From CAYSRM01 sp964475205 (GTDB lineage Bacteria; Verrucomicrobiota; Kiritimatiellia; UBA8416; CAYSRM01): DNA of 31,789 bases. Each line of letters begins with the position of its first letter. Within the stretch, counting starts at the first letter, position 1. Shown in pieces: positions 1-8,022 of this stretch. The notes below the pieces were generated by a model. The model worked only from the letters and a program-made list of their open reading frames with translations. It was not told where the DNA came from and ran no database searches. The DNA lies in the NCBI GenBank assembly GCA_964475205.1, contig CAYYVQ010000027.1, positions 1-31,789 of the forward strand. Reading direction: 5' to 3'. A program made the position numbers and the translations under genes.

Positions 1-20
1 AGCCATTGCAGGCCAAAACC
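1..20. repeat. 20-bp terminal direct repeat, left copy
   Basis: The first 20 bases, AGCCATTGCAGGCCAAAACC, are identical to the last 20 bases (31770-31789). A perfect match flush with both ends is best explained by an assembly-graph overlap: either a repeat node shared by both ends or a circular path. The housekeeping gene content argues against a small plasmid. Confidence 0.9.
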
Positions 21-217
21 GGTTTGCCCGATCTCGATCCTCTTTATCCTTATCACGATCATTGTCCCGATCTTTGTCGATAATGATAGAGACAAGGATC
101 GGGACGAGGATGGCAGCGATGATGATCGGGACGAAGATGGGATAAGGGGACGGAAACAATCAGTCGAAAGGTTTCGACCCACACTGCCAATACTCTGAAC
201 CGTTTCTGCTCGAAAAA
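21..217. repeat. Non-coding repeat-rich segment with GATCGGGAC iterations and stem-loops
   Basis: I see no gene here. GATCGGGACGAGGATGG (97-113) recurs as GATCGGGACGAAGATGG (124-140). An imperfect stem pairs 61-78 with 91-108 around a 12-nt loop. GTCGAAA (163-169) pairs with TTTCGAC (172-178). The segment lies between the left terminal repeat and a minus-strand copy of the TAACCCGCAT box. It looks like the body of a dispersed non-coding element downstream of the ftsB-like gene. Its function is unknown. Confidence 0.6.
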
Positions 218-236
218 GTGTGATCAATGCGGGTTA
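218..236 (-). repeat. TAACCCGCAT box, copy 1, forming a stop codon
   Basis: Read on the minus strand this is TAACCCGCATTGATCACAC, matching the window consensus TAACCCGCATnnnTCACA. Its TAA (234-236) is the stop codon of the ftsB-like gene. Confidence 0.75.
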
Positions 237-548
237 ATCATTGTAGCGGTTCGTATAGGGCGGGGCATTCGTAATTCTTCGATATATTGTCTCGTCCGGC
301 GAAACTCTTCCTGTTTGTCTGGCCACTCTTTTGACAAATTCAGGCTCTGTTTCGAACAGTCTTTGTTTATCTTTAAGGTCCTTGGTATCGTTTTCCAATT
401 GCCTGTTTTTCTCTTCAAAAAATGCTTTTGTTTCCTGCATTTTCCGCAAGCGCTGACAGCGCGGCATAAACAGGCATACTACACCGAAAATTACAAGAAC
501 TACAAGCGCTCCCCAGGCGAATTTGTATATTGCGCCCCAACAGTTCAT
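234..548 (-). CDS. FtsB/DivIC-like septum formation initiator family protein
   Basis: This 104-residue protein has the bitopic architecture of FtsB/DivIC, the small divisome proteins that bridge FtsQ/FtsL-type partners at the septum. It has a short cytoplasmic N-terminus, one membrane span at about residues 10-29, a basic anchor (PRCQRLRK), a coiled coil at about 35-68, and a C-terminal segment with the family-like pattern TEPEFVKRVARQTGRVSP. The start ATG has an AGGAG ribosome-binding site five bases upstream. It lies 45 bp downstream of eno in the same direction, and eno-ftsB adjacency is common in bacteria, which supports the call. The stop TAA is the first triplet of a dispersed repeat box. 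FtsB/DivIC proteins diverge strongly, so the family is clear but the exact orthologue is not. Confidence 0.75.
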   Translation of the reverse strand: MNCWGAIYKFAWGALVVLVIFGVVCLFMPRCQRLRKMQETKAFFEEKNRQLENDTKDLKDKQRLFETEPEFVKRVARQTGRVSPDETIYRRITNAPPYTNRYND

Positions 549-593
549 GCTGCTCCTGTTCCAGCGTGGTTTTGGGCCATGAATATGGCTTGT

Positions 594-1868
594 CTATATC
601 GAGCCGCCGTATACCGCATCGTCTGCAAGAAGTTCCTCAATTCTCAGGAGCTGGTTGTACTTGCAGATGCGATCGGTTCGGCACAATGAGCCGGTCTTGA
701 TCTGGCCGGCGTTCATTGCGACTGCGATATCAGATATGGTTGTGTCTTCAGTTTCGCCGGAGCGATGGCTGACAATTGCCGTATATCCTGCCCGGAAGGC
801 CATGGACATTGCGTCAAGAGTTTCCGTTAGAGTGCCGATCTGGTTAACTTTGATCAGGATTGAATTAGCCACGTTTTTCTCGATGCCCCTGGACAGGAAC
901 TTGGTGTTTGTAACGAACAGATCGTCTCCTACGAGCTGGACCCTGCCGCCGAGTTTTTCCGTAAGTGTCTGCCATCCGTCCCAGTCATTTTCGTCAAGGC
1001 CGTCTTCGATGCTGACTATTGGGTACTGGTCCATCCATTCGCTGTATAGCTCGGCCATTTCGGCGGGTGTGCGCCTGGAATTATCGCTTTTCTTGAAAAC
1101 ATATTTTCCTTCTTCAGCGTCGAAAAATTCGCTTGCCGCTGCATCAAGCGCGATAAAAATTTCCTCGCCGGGCTTATAGCCTGCTTTTTTTATGGCCTTG
1201 ATAATTACCTGGAGCGCCTGTTCGTTGTTTTCCAGGTTGGGGGCGAAGCCGCCTTCGTCGCCGACGGCGGTGCTCAGATTCATATCTTTCAAAACACCTT
1301 TCAGAGCATGGAAGACCTCTGCGCCCATTCGCAGCGCCTCGCTGAATTTGGATGCTCCTTTGGGCATAATCATGAATTCCTGGATATCCACGGGAGCATC
1401 AGAGTGGGCGCCTCCGTTCAGGATGTTCATCATCGGTACTGGAAGAACTTTAGCGTTTGTGCCGCCTATATAACGGAAAAGGGGCAGACCTGAAAATGAG
1501 GAGGCCGCCTTGGCGCATGCCAGTGAGACAGAAAGTATGGCATTTGCGCCCAGGTTTTTCTTGTTAGGTGTGCCGTCAAGTTCGATCATCGACTGGTCGA
1601 TGGAAGCCTGGTCGACTGCATCGAAACCCATGATTTCAGGAGCTATGATTTCGTTGACATTTTTTACGGCCTTAAGAACGCCTTTGCCGAGATAGCGGGC
1701 CTTGTCCCCGTCCCTGAGTTCTACTGCTTCGTTTTCTCCGGTAGACGCGCCCGAAGGAACCGCTGCATAGCCTACGTCGCCTGTTTCAAGGCAGACTTCA
1801 GTTTCGATTGTGGGGTTGCCCCTGGAATCCAGTATTTCTCTTGCTCGCACGTCAACTATTGAAGACAT
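594..1868 (-). CDS. eno: Enolase (phosphopyruvate hydratase)
   Basis: This 424-residue enolase interconverts 2-phosphoglycerate and phosphoenolpyruvate in glycolysis and gluconeogenesis, in the cytosol. The length is close to the usual ~430. Diagnostic segments are present in order: SGASTGENEAVELRDG near residue 40, the catalytic-acid region VGDEGGFAPN near 205, the metal ligands in SIEDGLDENDWDGW and VGDDLFVTN, the catalytic lysine in ILIKVNQIGTLTE, and SHRSGETEDT. The ATG at 1866-1868 follows a GGGAGAAACA ribosome-binding site on the minus strand. A putative -10 and a perfect 18-bp palindrome lie just upstream. It is probably co-transcribed with the ftsB-like gene. Confidence 0.98.
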   Translation of the reverse strand: MSSIVDVRAREILDSRGNPTIETEVCLETGDVGYAAVPSGASTGENEAVELRDGDKARYLGKGVLKAVKNVNEIIAPEIMGFDAVDQASIDQSMIELDGTPNKKNLGANAILSVSLACAKAASSFSGLPLFRYIGGTNAKVLPVPMMNILNGGAHSDAPVDIQEFMIMPKGASKFSEALRMGAEVFHALKGVLKDMNLSTAVGDEGGFAPNLENNEQALQVIIKAIKKAGYKPGEEIFIALDAAASEFFDAEEGKYVFKKSDNSRRTPAEMAELYSEWMDQYPIVSIEDGLDENDWDGWQTLTEKLGGRVQLVGDDLFVTNTKFLSRGIEKNVANSILIKVNQIGTLTETLDAMSMAFRAGYTAIVSHRSGETEDTTISDIAVAMNAGQIKTGSLCRTDRICKYNQLLRIEELLADDAVYGGSI

Positions 1869-1893
1869 ATTGTTTCTCCCGGTTATTTTGAAA

Positions 1894-1899
1894 ATTCTA
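1894..1899 (-). promoter_or_regulatory. Candidate -10 element of eno
   Basis: On the minus strand this reads TAGAAT, five of six matches to TATAAT. It would start transcription about 20 nt before the eno ATG. No good -35 lies at 17-18 bp; that position falls in the palindrome at 1911-1928, which would suit an activator-dependent or repressed promoter. This is read by eye. Confidence 0.35.
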
Positions 1900-1910
1900 T
1901 TGAATCGCTT

Positions 1911-1928
1911 ACTTATTCATGAATAAGT
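1911..1928. promoter_or_regulatory. Perfect 18-bp palindrome upstream of eno, candidate operator
   Basis: ACTTATTCATGAATAAGT equals its own reverse complement over all 18 bases. It lies 43 bp before the eno start codon in the divergent eno/rfbD interval and overlaps the expected -35 area of the candidate eno promoter. The size and symmetry fit a homodimeric regulator site. The cognate regulator is unknown. Confidence 0.5.
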
Positions 1929-2115
1929 CAAGCCAATCGGCTACTGACATCTTCACAATATAGAAACCTACATCATTAGTTGCGCCGGATGCAAGGGGAA
2001 AGGCGGCAGCGGGGAGAGCGGGAAGGTAACGCCTTTGGTTGTGGCCGAGGGCCGCCTTAAGGAAGGTTCGAGGATCGGGCTTGAAGTGAAAGGGTAGTTT
2101 CGCGATACTTGCTTA

Positions 2116-3000
2116 ATGTTATTCAAAAAAGGAAAACCGGGTAAAGTTGTGGTTCTTGGCGGGCGCGGCATGCTTGGCGCAGCCATTGAGTCGGTTTTCG
2201 GATCTGCAGATATTGAATGTGAAGGGTATGATCTTCCGGAAGTTGATATAACACAGGCAGAGACCTTGGAGCCGCTGCCCCCGGCAGGCTGTGTGATCAA
2301 CTGCGCGGCCTACACTGATGTCGACGGCGCAGAGGATAACAGCGATAGCGCATTCATGGTAAATGCCGAAGGGGCAGGCAATGTTGCGCGATATTGCGAA
2401 AAGAATTCAGTTTTCATGGCCCACATAAGCACTGATTATGTTTTTGACGGGGAATCACAGCGTCCATATCATGAAAATGATCCGGTTAACCCGGTGAATA
2501 TTTACGGCAGAAGCAAGGCAAAAGGAGAAGAGGCTGTCAGAAGGTTTTGCAGGAAGAGCCTGATAGTGAGGACTCAGTCCCTGTTCGGTAAGAACGGAAA
2601 GAATTTTGTGTCTGCTATTGTGTCCCGGCTTGACAGGGACAACGGGGAGCTTCGGATTGTCAGCGACCAGTGGAGTTGTCCCACTAACACGAAGCACCTT
2701 GCCATGGCGGTATTGAATCTGATACGCGTTAATGCCGAGGGCACGGTGCATGCGTCAGCGTCGGATAGTTGCAGCTGGTATGAATTCGGCAAGACGATTG
2801 CGGAGATGACCGGCGCCTCGAATCGGATTGTTCCGGTAGGCTCAACTGAATATCCCAGGAAGGCCAGGCGGCCGAGAAACTCGGCCCTGGACACTTCGCT
2901 ATATGAACAGCTTACCGGGCAGAGTATGCCGGAGTGGCGCCAGGGGCTTGTGGATTACATGAACGAAATGCGGCAGCAACAAACGGGAGATGATGTATAA
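2116..3000 (+). CDS. rfbD: dTDP-4-dehydrorhamnose reductase
   Basis: This 294-residue extended short-chain dehydrogenase is predicted to reduce dTDP-4-dehydro-L-rhamnose to dTDP-L-rhamnose, the last step of the pathway. It has an N-terminal GGRGMLG nucleotide-binding loop (about residues 15-21), NCAAYTDVD, STDYVFDG and the catalytic YGRSKAKGE (YxxxK). SDQWSCPT matches the RfbD substrate region. It overlaps rfbB by one base (TAATG), so the two are translationally coupled. rfbA and rfbC are not next to it. The ATG at 2116 has a poor ribosome-binding site; a GTG at 2149, after a GGAAAACC stretch, is an alternative that would begin closer to the Rossmann strand. Confidence 0.9.
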   Translation: MLFKKGKPGKVVVLGGRGMLGAAIESVFGSADIECEGYDLPEVDITQAETLEPLPPAGCVINCAAYTDVDGAEDNSDSAFMVNAEGAGNVARYCEKNSVFMAHISTDYVFDGESQRPYHENDPVNPVNIYGRSKAKGEEAVRRFCRKSLIVRTQSLFGKNGKNFVSAIVSRLDRDNGELRIVSDQWSCPTNTKHLAMAVLNLIRVNAEGTVHASASDSCSWYEFGKTIAEMTGASNRIVPVGSTEYPRKARRPRNSALDTSLYEQLTGQSMPEWRQGLVDYMNEMRQQQTGDDV

Positions 3001-4037
3001 TGAGGATTCTGGTAACCGGCGGCGCGGGTTTCATCGGCAGCAATTTCATAAGATACATGCTTGAAAAGCACGACGATGTCGAAATATGCAACCTTGATTC
3101 GCTTACATACGCGGGAAATCTTGAGAACCTGGCGGATGTTGCGGGAAACAGCCGTTATGTATTTATTAAGGGAGACATAGCTTCGGAACCAGAAGTTATG
3201 GCTGTGGTGGAGCAGCACATGCCTGATGTCGTAGTTAATTTTGCCGCAGAGAGTCATGTAGACAGGAGTATTCATCTTGGAGCGGGCGAATTTATCAGGA
3301 CTAACATATGCGGGACGCAGAACCTTCTTGATGCGGCGCGCGCGGCGGGCACTGGGCGCTTTGTGCAGATATCGACCGACGAAGTATACGGCAGCGCAGA
3401 AGAAGGGTCGGGTTTCTCCGAGAAGACGCCGCTTAGTCCCAATAACCCTTACTCTGCTACTAAGGCTTCGGCTGATCTTCTTGTGCGAGCTGCGAACAAG
3501 TCGTATGGCCTGGACACTGTTATTACACGTTGCTCCAATAACTTTGGCCCGTACCAGTTTCCCGAGAAGCTGATACCCCTGATGGTAATAAACGCCCTTC
3601 AGGAAAAGCCTTTGCCGATATACGGCGACGGTCTTCATATGCGAGACTGGATATTTGTGAGCGACCATTGTTCAGCTATTGACCTTGTGATGCGGAAGGG
3701 AAGGAGCGGAGAAGTTTACAATATTGGAGGTACGCCTGATTTTTCCAATCTTGACATTGTCAGGATGATTCTTGGATCTCTTGGCAAACCGGAATCTCTT
3801 ATTCAGCATATTGATGACAGGCCGGGACATGATCGCCGTTATGCAATGGATTACTCGAAGATAACCGCCGAGCTTGGCTGGAAGCCGGAGCATTCCTTTG
3901 ATGAGGCTATGGAGCTTTCTGTTAAGTGGTATACAGACAACAGGGACTGGTGGCGGCGGGTACAGGAGGGCAGCTACAGGGAATATTATGAAAAAATCTA
4001 TGGATTGCGGATGGCGGAGAACCGGGGGAAAGCTTGA
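3000..4037 (+). CDS. rfbB: dTDP-glucose 4,6-dehydratase
   Basis: This 345-residue NAD-dependent enzyme makes dTDP-4-dehydro-6-deoxyglucose, the precursor of dTDP-rhamnose and other deoxysugars. It has TGGAGFIGSNF (residues 6-16), DSLTYAGNLENL, NFAAESHVDRS, the catalytic STDEVYG (125-131, with Thr-Asp-Glu), YSATKASAD with Tyr151 and Lys155, and the RfbB-typical NNFGPYQFPEKLIPL and DGLHMRDWIFV. Length is normal. The start codon overlaps the rfbD stop by one base, and the end overlaps the Nudix gene. The order D-B without A or C is unusual, so thymidylyltransferase and epimerase are presumably encoded elsewhere. Confidence 0.97.
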   Translation: MRILVTGGAGFIGSNFIRYMLEKHDDVEICNLDSLTYAGNLENLADVAGNSRYVFIKGDIASEPEVMAVVEQHMPDVVVNFAAESHVDRSIHLGAGEFIRTNICGTQNLLDAARAAGTGRFVQISTDEVYGSAEEGSGFSEKTPLSPNNPYSATKASADLLVRAANKSYGLDTVITRCSNNFGPYQFPEKLIPLMVINALQEKPLPIYGDGLHMRDWIFVSDHCSAIDLVMRKGRSGEVYNIGGTPDFSNLDIVRMILGSLGKPESLIQHIDDRPGHDRRYAMDYSKITAELGWKPEHSFDEAMELSVKWYTDNRDWWRRVQEGSYREYYEKIYGLRMAENRGKA

Positions 4038-4576
4038 AGGAAAAAACTATAGGCTGTAAGAGGGTTTTTGAAGGCAGACTGTTCAAGGTAGACAGCCTTG
4101 AAGTAAGGATGGATTCAGGCCGGACTTCGGTGCGCGAAGTGGTGCGTCATCCCGGTGCAGTGGCGGCAATCTGCGAAACAGGAGACGGCCAGTTTGTTTT
4201 TGTGCGCCAGTATCGAAAGGCCGTGGAAAAGGAAATGCTGGAGATCGTGGCTGGTACTGTTGAGGATGGTGAAAGCGCCGAAGCCTGTGTTGTCCGGGAA
4301 ATAGGCGAAGAAACCGGATATGGCGTTGAAAAGCTGATCAGGCTCGGCCAGGTTTATCCTTCGCCGGGTTACACGGATGAACAGATCTCGCTTTATTACG
4401 CACTCCTGAGAGAATGGGACGGTTGCCCAGAGGCAGATGAAGACGAAGATATCGATATTGAAAAGTACAACCGGGATCAAGTCGAGCTAATGATTCTATC
4501 CGGCGAGGTAGAAGATGCAAAGACCATATCTTCATGGCTGCTGCATGAAAAGGCTTTGCAGCAGAACAGGATCTGA
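4034..4576 (+). CDS. Nudix hydrolase, ADP-ribose pyrophosphatase-like
   Basis: This 180-residue protein has a complete Nudix box: a Gly, five residues, Glu, seven residues, then REIGEETGYG (residues about 77-99). The box is the metal-binding site that hydrolyses nucleoside diphosphates linked to another group. Flanking segments (REVVRHPGAVAAI, FVRQYRKAVEKEMLEIVAGTVEDG, YPSPGYTDEQISLYYA) resemble the ADP-ribose/ADP-sugar pyrophosphatase subgroup (NudF type). Translation appears to begin at a TTG (4034-4036) after GGGGGAAAG, overlapping the rfbB stop by four bases. Its place after nucleotide-sugar genes would allow a role in clearing sugar nucleotides, but the substrate is inferred from resemblance only. 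Confidence 0.85.
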   Translation: MKEKTIGCKRVFEGRLFKVDSLEVRMDSGRTSVREVVRHPGAVAAICETGDGQFVFVRQYRKAVEKEMLEIVAGTVEDGESAEACVVREIGEETGYGVEKLIRLGQVYPSPGYTDEQISLYYALLREWDGCPEADEDEDIDIEKYNRDQVELMILSGEVEDAKTISSWLLHEKALQQNRI

Positions 4577-4585
4577 GAATTTTTT

Positions 4586-6028
4586 ATGAAAGAGACATTG
4601 CGCAATAAGATCTGGCGGTTTCGCAAGTTTATCACTGATGATGTGTGGGACATTGAGATAGGTTCTTTGTCGAAAGCAAGATCTTTGCGGATTAAGTCGG
4701 GCAGGATTCTGCATCTTGTCCTCAAGGGATTCAAGGACGATGAGTGTCCACTGCATGCTTCTGCTCTTACCTTCAGCACCCTGATGTCCATTGTGCCTAT
4801 CCTTGCTATATCCCTGGCCGTTGTAAAGGGACTTGGAGATCCGGAGCCCCTGAAGGAATGGGTTACCGGCTCGGTTTCGGAATGGACGCAGGGTTTTGAA
4901 GCCGCGGAGACCGCGGCTGCAGGCGGAGACGGTGCGCAAGCCGGGGGCGAGGCGGCTCTAAAAGGTGAAGATGGCTATCGGATCGGCATTGCTATCGAGC
5001 AATTGATAGAGGACATGTTTGAGAAGGTGGAAAATGTAAGCTTTACCGCACTGGGCAGCGCGGGTGTGGTTTTGCTTATCTGGATGGTAATACAGGTTCT
5101 CGGGCGGGTAGAATCGTCATTCAACCGTGTATGGGCCGCACAGGGTGCGCGTCCTATCTGGCGCAAGATAACCGATTATCTTAGCGTGGTTCTTATTCTT
5201 CCAGTGCTTGTAACTGCGGCATCTTCCCTGCCTGTAGTGGATCTTATCAGCCGGGTAACCGGCCGTGAGATAGCCGAAACTATCGGTGTTCTGCTGGAAT
5301 CGCCTTTCCTGCGGGGGCTGACTGTTTTCGGAATGACCAGCTTGAGTTTTACATTTCTGCTTATGTTCATGCCTAACGCCAGGGTCCGGTTGATTCCGGG
5401 GTTGGCGGGGGGGATTGTAACTGCGATCCTGTTTCTTATGTGGCTCAAACTTTGCGCGACTTTCCAGGTTGCTGTCGGGCGTTACGGGAACATCTATGGA
5501 AGTTTTGCGGTTGTGCCTATACTTCTTGCATGGGTCCATGTGAGCTGGGAGATCGTTCTTTTCGGGGCTGAAGTAGGCTTTGCGGTTCAAAATGTGGGCA
5601 CTTACCGGATGGAGCAGGGCGCAAGGCAGGCGAGTATTCATGCGAAAGTTCTGATGGCTCTTGCGCTTGTGCGTGATATTGCCAGATCGATGATTCGCAA
5701 AGAGGATGTTTTTGATGTGTCTGCTTACGCTCGCGAACACAAGGTTCCGGTGAGGTTTCTCAGCGATGTGCTCAGGGAATTGGAAGATGCGTCGTTGTTG
5801 GGGCAGTTATCCGGCCGGGGGGACAAGTACGTATTGTTGAAGGCTCCTGCCGCGATTCCGGCCGGGGATGTTTCCGATGCTGTTATCCGGTCGGGCGCCC
5901 AATCCGGGCAACTCGGCCTTGGTGATATGGGAACTATGGTCTCCCGGCTTGCGGAGGCGGCTACGGGAGGTTCTGATGATGAGCTGAGGAATACAACCGT
6001 TCAGGATCTTGCCGAATCGGAAGATTGA
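4586..6028 (+). CDS. YihY/BrkB family inner-membrane protein with C-terminal winged-helix-like domain
   Basis: The protein has 480 residues and about six membrane spans (roughly 59-83, 156-174, 199-220, 243-262, 268-290, 304-329). It ends its core with the family signature YGSFAVVPILLAWVHV followed by a Gly-Ala-Glu near 327-329. These proteins were once called RNase BN, but that activity is not theirs; their role is uncertain, possibly transport. Two additions stand out. An Ala/Gly-rich soluble insert (about 104-128) lies between spans 1 and 2. A cytoplasmic C-terminal tail of about 150 residues includes a segment (about 352-420) that reads like a winged helix. The gene starts 9 bp after the Nudix gene. 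Confidence 0.85.
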   Translation: MKETLRNKIWRFRKFITDDVWDIEIGSLSKARSLRIKSGRILHLVLKGFKDDECPLHASALTFSTLMSIVPILAISLAVVKGLGDPEPLKEWVTGSVSEWTQGFEAAETAAAGGDGAQAGGEAALKGEDGYRIGIAIEQLIEDMFEKVENVSFTALGSAGVVLLIWMVIQVLGRVESSFNRVWAAQGARPIWRKITDYLSVVLILPVLVTAASSLPVVDLISRVTGREIAETIGVLLESPFLRGLTVFGMTSLSFTFLLMFMPNARVRLIPGLAGGIVTAILFLMWLKLCATFQVAVGRYGNIYGSFAVVPILLAWVHVSWEIVLFGAEVGFAVQNVGTYRMEQGARQASIHAKVLMALALVRDIARSMIRKEDVFDVSAYAREHKVPVRFLSDVLRELEDASLLGQLSGRGDKYVLLKAPAAIPAGDVSDAVIRSGAQSGQLGLGDMGTMVSRLAEAATGGSDDELRNTTVQDLAESED

Positions 6029-6053
6029 CTTTTCAGGGCGCAAGGGTAGAGAT

Positions 6054-8006
6054 ATGGATACCGACAAGACTCAAATTTCCGGGCTTAACCAAGAACAATA
6101 TGCTGCGGTCACTGCGCCTGATGGTCCTGTTCTGGTGCTGGCCGCGGCGGGAACCGGCAAGACACGCACACTGGTCTACCGGGTTGCGCATCTTGTTAAT
6201 AGAGGTGTTGATCCGGCAAACATTCTGCTGCTTACTTTTACCAACAAAGCGGCGAATGAAATGTTGGCCCGGGCAACTCAACTGGTGGGTCCGGGGATAG
6301 GCGGAATATGGGCGGGGACTTTTCACCACATGGCGAATCGCATTCTCCGGCGGCATGCAGGGTGTCTGGGGTATCCGAATGATTATGTCATTCTGGATCG
6401 GGACGATTCGATAAAAATGGTGAGGAACTGCATAAAAGAGCGTGGTATAGAAAAGAAGGACTTTCCTGCGCCGAAGGTTTTGCTTTCGCTTTTTTCCGCT
6501 TCTTTGAACACAGGCGAAAGTATTGAAAGGATTCTTGATCAGCGTTTTTCCCGGTCTGATGTAAGCGTCCCGGAGGTTCTCCAGGTTTATAAAGACTATG
6601 TTGCCAGAAAGGAGCAGTCCTGTGCGATGGATTTTGACGATCTGCTCTGCAAGTGTCTGGATCTGCTGTCGGGTAACGAAGAAATCCTCTCTTTGTATAG
6701 GCAAAGGTTTCAGCATGTGCTTGTAGATGAATACCAGGATACTAATTTAGTTCAGTCTAAGCTTATTGACCTTTTGTCGGCAGGAAGCAACAACCTGTTT
6801 GTGGTGGGGGACGATTTTCAGAGTATATATTCCTGGCGCGGGGCGGACTTCCGGCACATGTTGAGTTTTCCCGAACGGTATAGAAATGCCCGGACATATA
6901 AACTGGAGACCAATTACAGAAGTTGTCCCGAAGTACTGGAAGTAGCAAATGCCTGCATTGCGGGGAACAAGGAACAATTCAGCAAAAGGCTGAGGGCGAC
7001 TCGGAAAAGCCACCGGAGGCCGTCTATGTTCCGTTTGAGGGATGGCTCTGAGCAGGCGACGGAGATATCCCGGAAGCTCCGGATGTTACGGCGCGATGGC
7101 TACAGGTATTGTGACGTGGCAGTGCTCTACAGGTCGCATTATCATGCCATGGAGCTTCAGATGCAGCTTACTCGCGATGAAGTGCCGTTTGTGATAACAT
7201 CGGGTACACGGTTTTTTGAGCAGGCACATATAAAGGATGTGTGTAGTATATTGCGCATGTTGCAGAACCCGAGCGATGAATCAGCATTTATGCGCTGCCT
7301 TATGATGTTTGCCGGTGTTGGGACGGTTACTGCGGCCAGGATATGGCGTGATTTTTCTTACCGGATTGATCTCAGCGAGCCGGCGGTCTTGCAAAAACTG
7401 CGGCAAAGCCTGCCCCGCCGGGCCCTTGATCAATGGGAGAGGGTTGAATCCGTTATTATTATGGCGTTTGAAGACGGCCTTCTGGATGATCCCGGCCGGA
7501 TAATCCAGGCCTTTACCGACACTTGGTATGAGGATTACTGCCTGAAGACTTTTGAAGAGGCCAAAAGTCGGCTGGACGACATACAGGCGATGGTGTCTTA
7601 CACGAATAAATTCCAGAATACTCAGGCGTTTCTGAGTGAAGTGTCACTGATGACGAATCTTGAGGCGACAGAAGAAAAGGCTGGCGCCAGTGACGAAGAC
7701 GTGCTCCGGTTGAGCACGATACATCAGGCGAAGGGCCTGGAATGGCCGGTGGTTATCATCCCATGGGTTGTTGAAGGGATGTTTCCCTCTTCACGAGCAA
7801 TGGAAGAAGGCGGTTCGGGCGAAGCCGAGGAGCGCAGACTGTTTTATGTTGCCGTTACGCGCGCCAAAGACCAGGTATGCTTTTATGTTCCGCAGGTTCA
7901 GCGCAGGCGTGACGGCGGGCTGCGAGCGCTTGAGACTTCGCGATTTCTGCAGGAACTGCCCGTCGAGCTTGTTGAGGAAGATCAAGATGCTTTGGCGTTT
8001 GTATGA
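6054..8006 (+). CDS. UvrD/Rep/PcrA-type superfamily 1 ATP-dependent DNA helicase
   Basis: This 650-residue 3'-5' helicase-family protein contains all SF1A motifs: Q motif (GLNQEQYAAV, 10-19), Walker A AAAGTGKT (30-37), TFTNKAANEM, VDEYQDTN (motif II), GDDFQSIYSWRGAD (motif III), LETNYRSCPEV (motif IV), STIHQAKGLEWPVV (motif V) and RRLFYVAVTRAKD (motif VI). It is shorter than typical PcrA/UvrD (about 720) because little follows motif VI. Such enzymes unwind DNA in repair and remove proteins from DNA. I chose the ATG at 6054, preceded by AAGGGTAGA, over an ATG at 6009 inside the upstream gene. It is the last gene of the run that starts at rfbD. Confidence 0.92.
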   Translation: MDTDKTQISGLNQEQYAAVTAPDGPVLVLAAAGTGKTRTLVYRVAHLVNRGVDPANILLLTFTNKAANEMLARATQLVGPGIGGIWAGTFHHMANRILRRHAGCLGYPNDYVILDRDDSIKMVRNCIKERGIEKKDFPAPKVLLSLFSASLNTGESIERILDQRFSRSDVSVPEVLQVYKDYVARKEQSCAMDFDDLLCKCLDLLSGNEEILSLYRQRFQHVLVDEYQDTNLVQSKLIDLLSAGSNNLFVVGDDFQSIYSWRGADFRHMLSFPERYRNARTYKLETNYRSCPEVLEVANACIAGNKEQFSKRLRATRKSHRRPSMFRLRDGSEQATEISRKLRMLRRDGYRYCDVAVLYRSHYHAMELQMQLTRDEVPFVITSGTRFFEQAHIKDVCSILRMLQNPSDESAFMRCLMMFAGVGTVTAARIWRDFSYRIDLSEPAVLQKLRQSLPRRALDQWERVESVIIMAFEDGLLDDPGRIIQAFTDTWYEDYCLKTFEEAKSRLDDIQAMVSYTNKFQNTQAFLSEVSLMTNLEATEEKAGASDEDVLRLSTIHQAKGLEWPVVIIPWVVEGMFPSSRAMEEGGSGEAEERRLFYVAVTRAKDQVCFYVPQVQRRRDGGLRALETSRFLQELPVELVEEDQDALAFV

Positions 8007-8022
8007 TGGCCCCGGTTTCTGG

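Noticed and set aside
97..140. A possible CRISPR array from the repeated GATCGGGAC motif.
   Set aside because: Only two near-copies with a 10-bp gap and a third inverted one. No regular spacers and no cas genes.
2955..3668. A 237-codon minus-strand open frame opposite rfbB.
   Set aside because: It lies antisense to the conserved rfbB sequence, has no recognisable motif and overlaps a gene with full family support. It is a composition shadow.
4586..6028. Annotation as ribonuclease BN.
   Set aside because: The old YihY/RNase BN link has been withdrawn. The sequence is a multi-span membrane protein without a nuclease motif.
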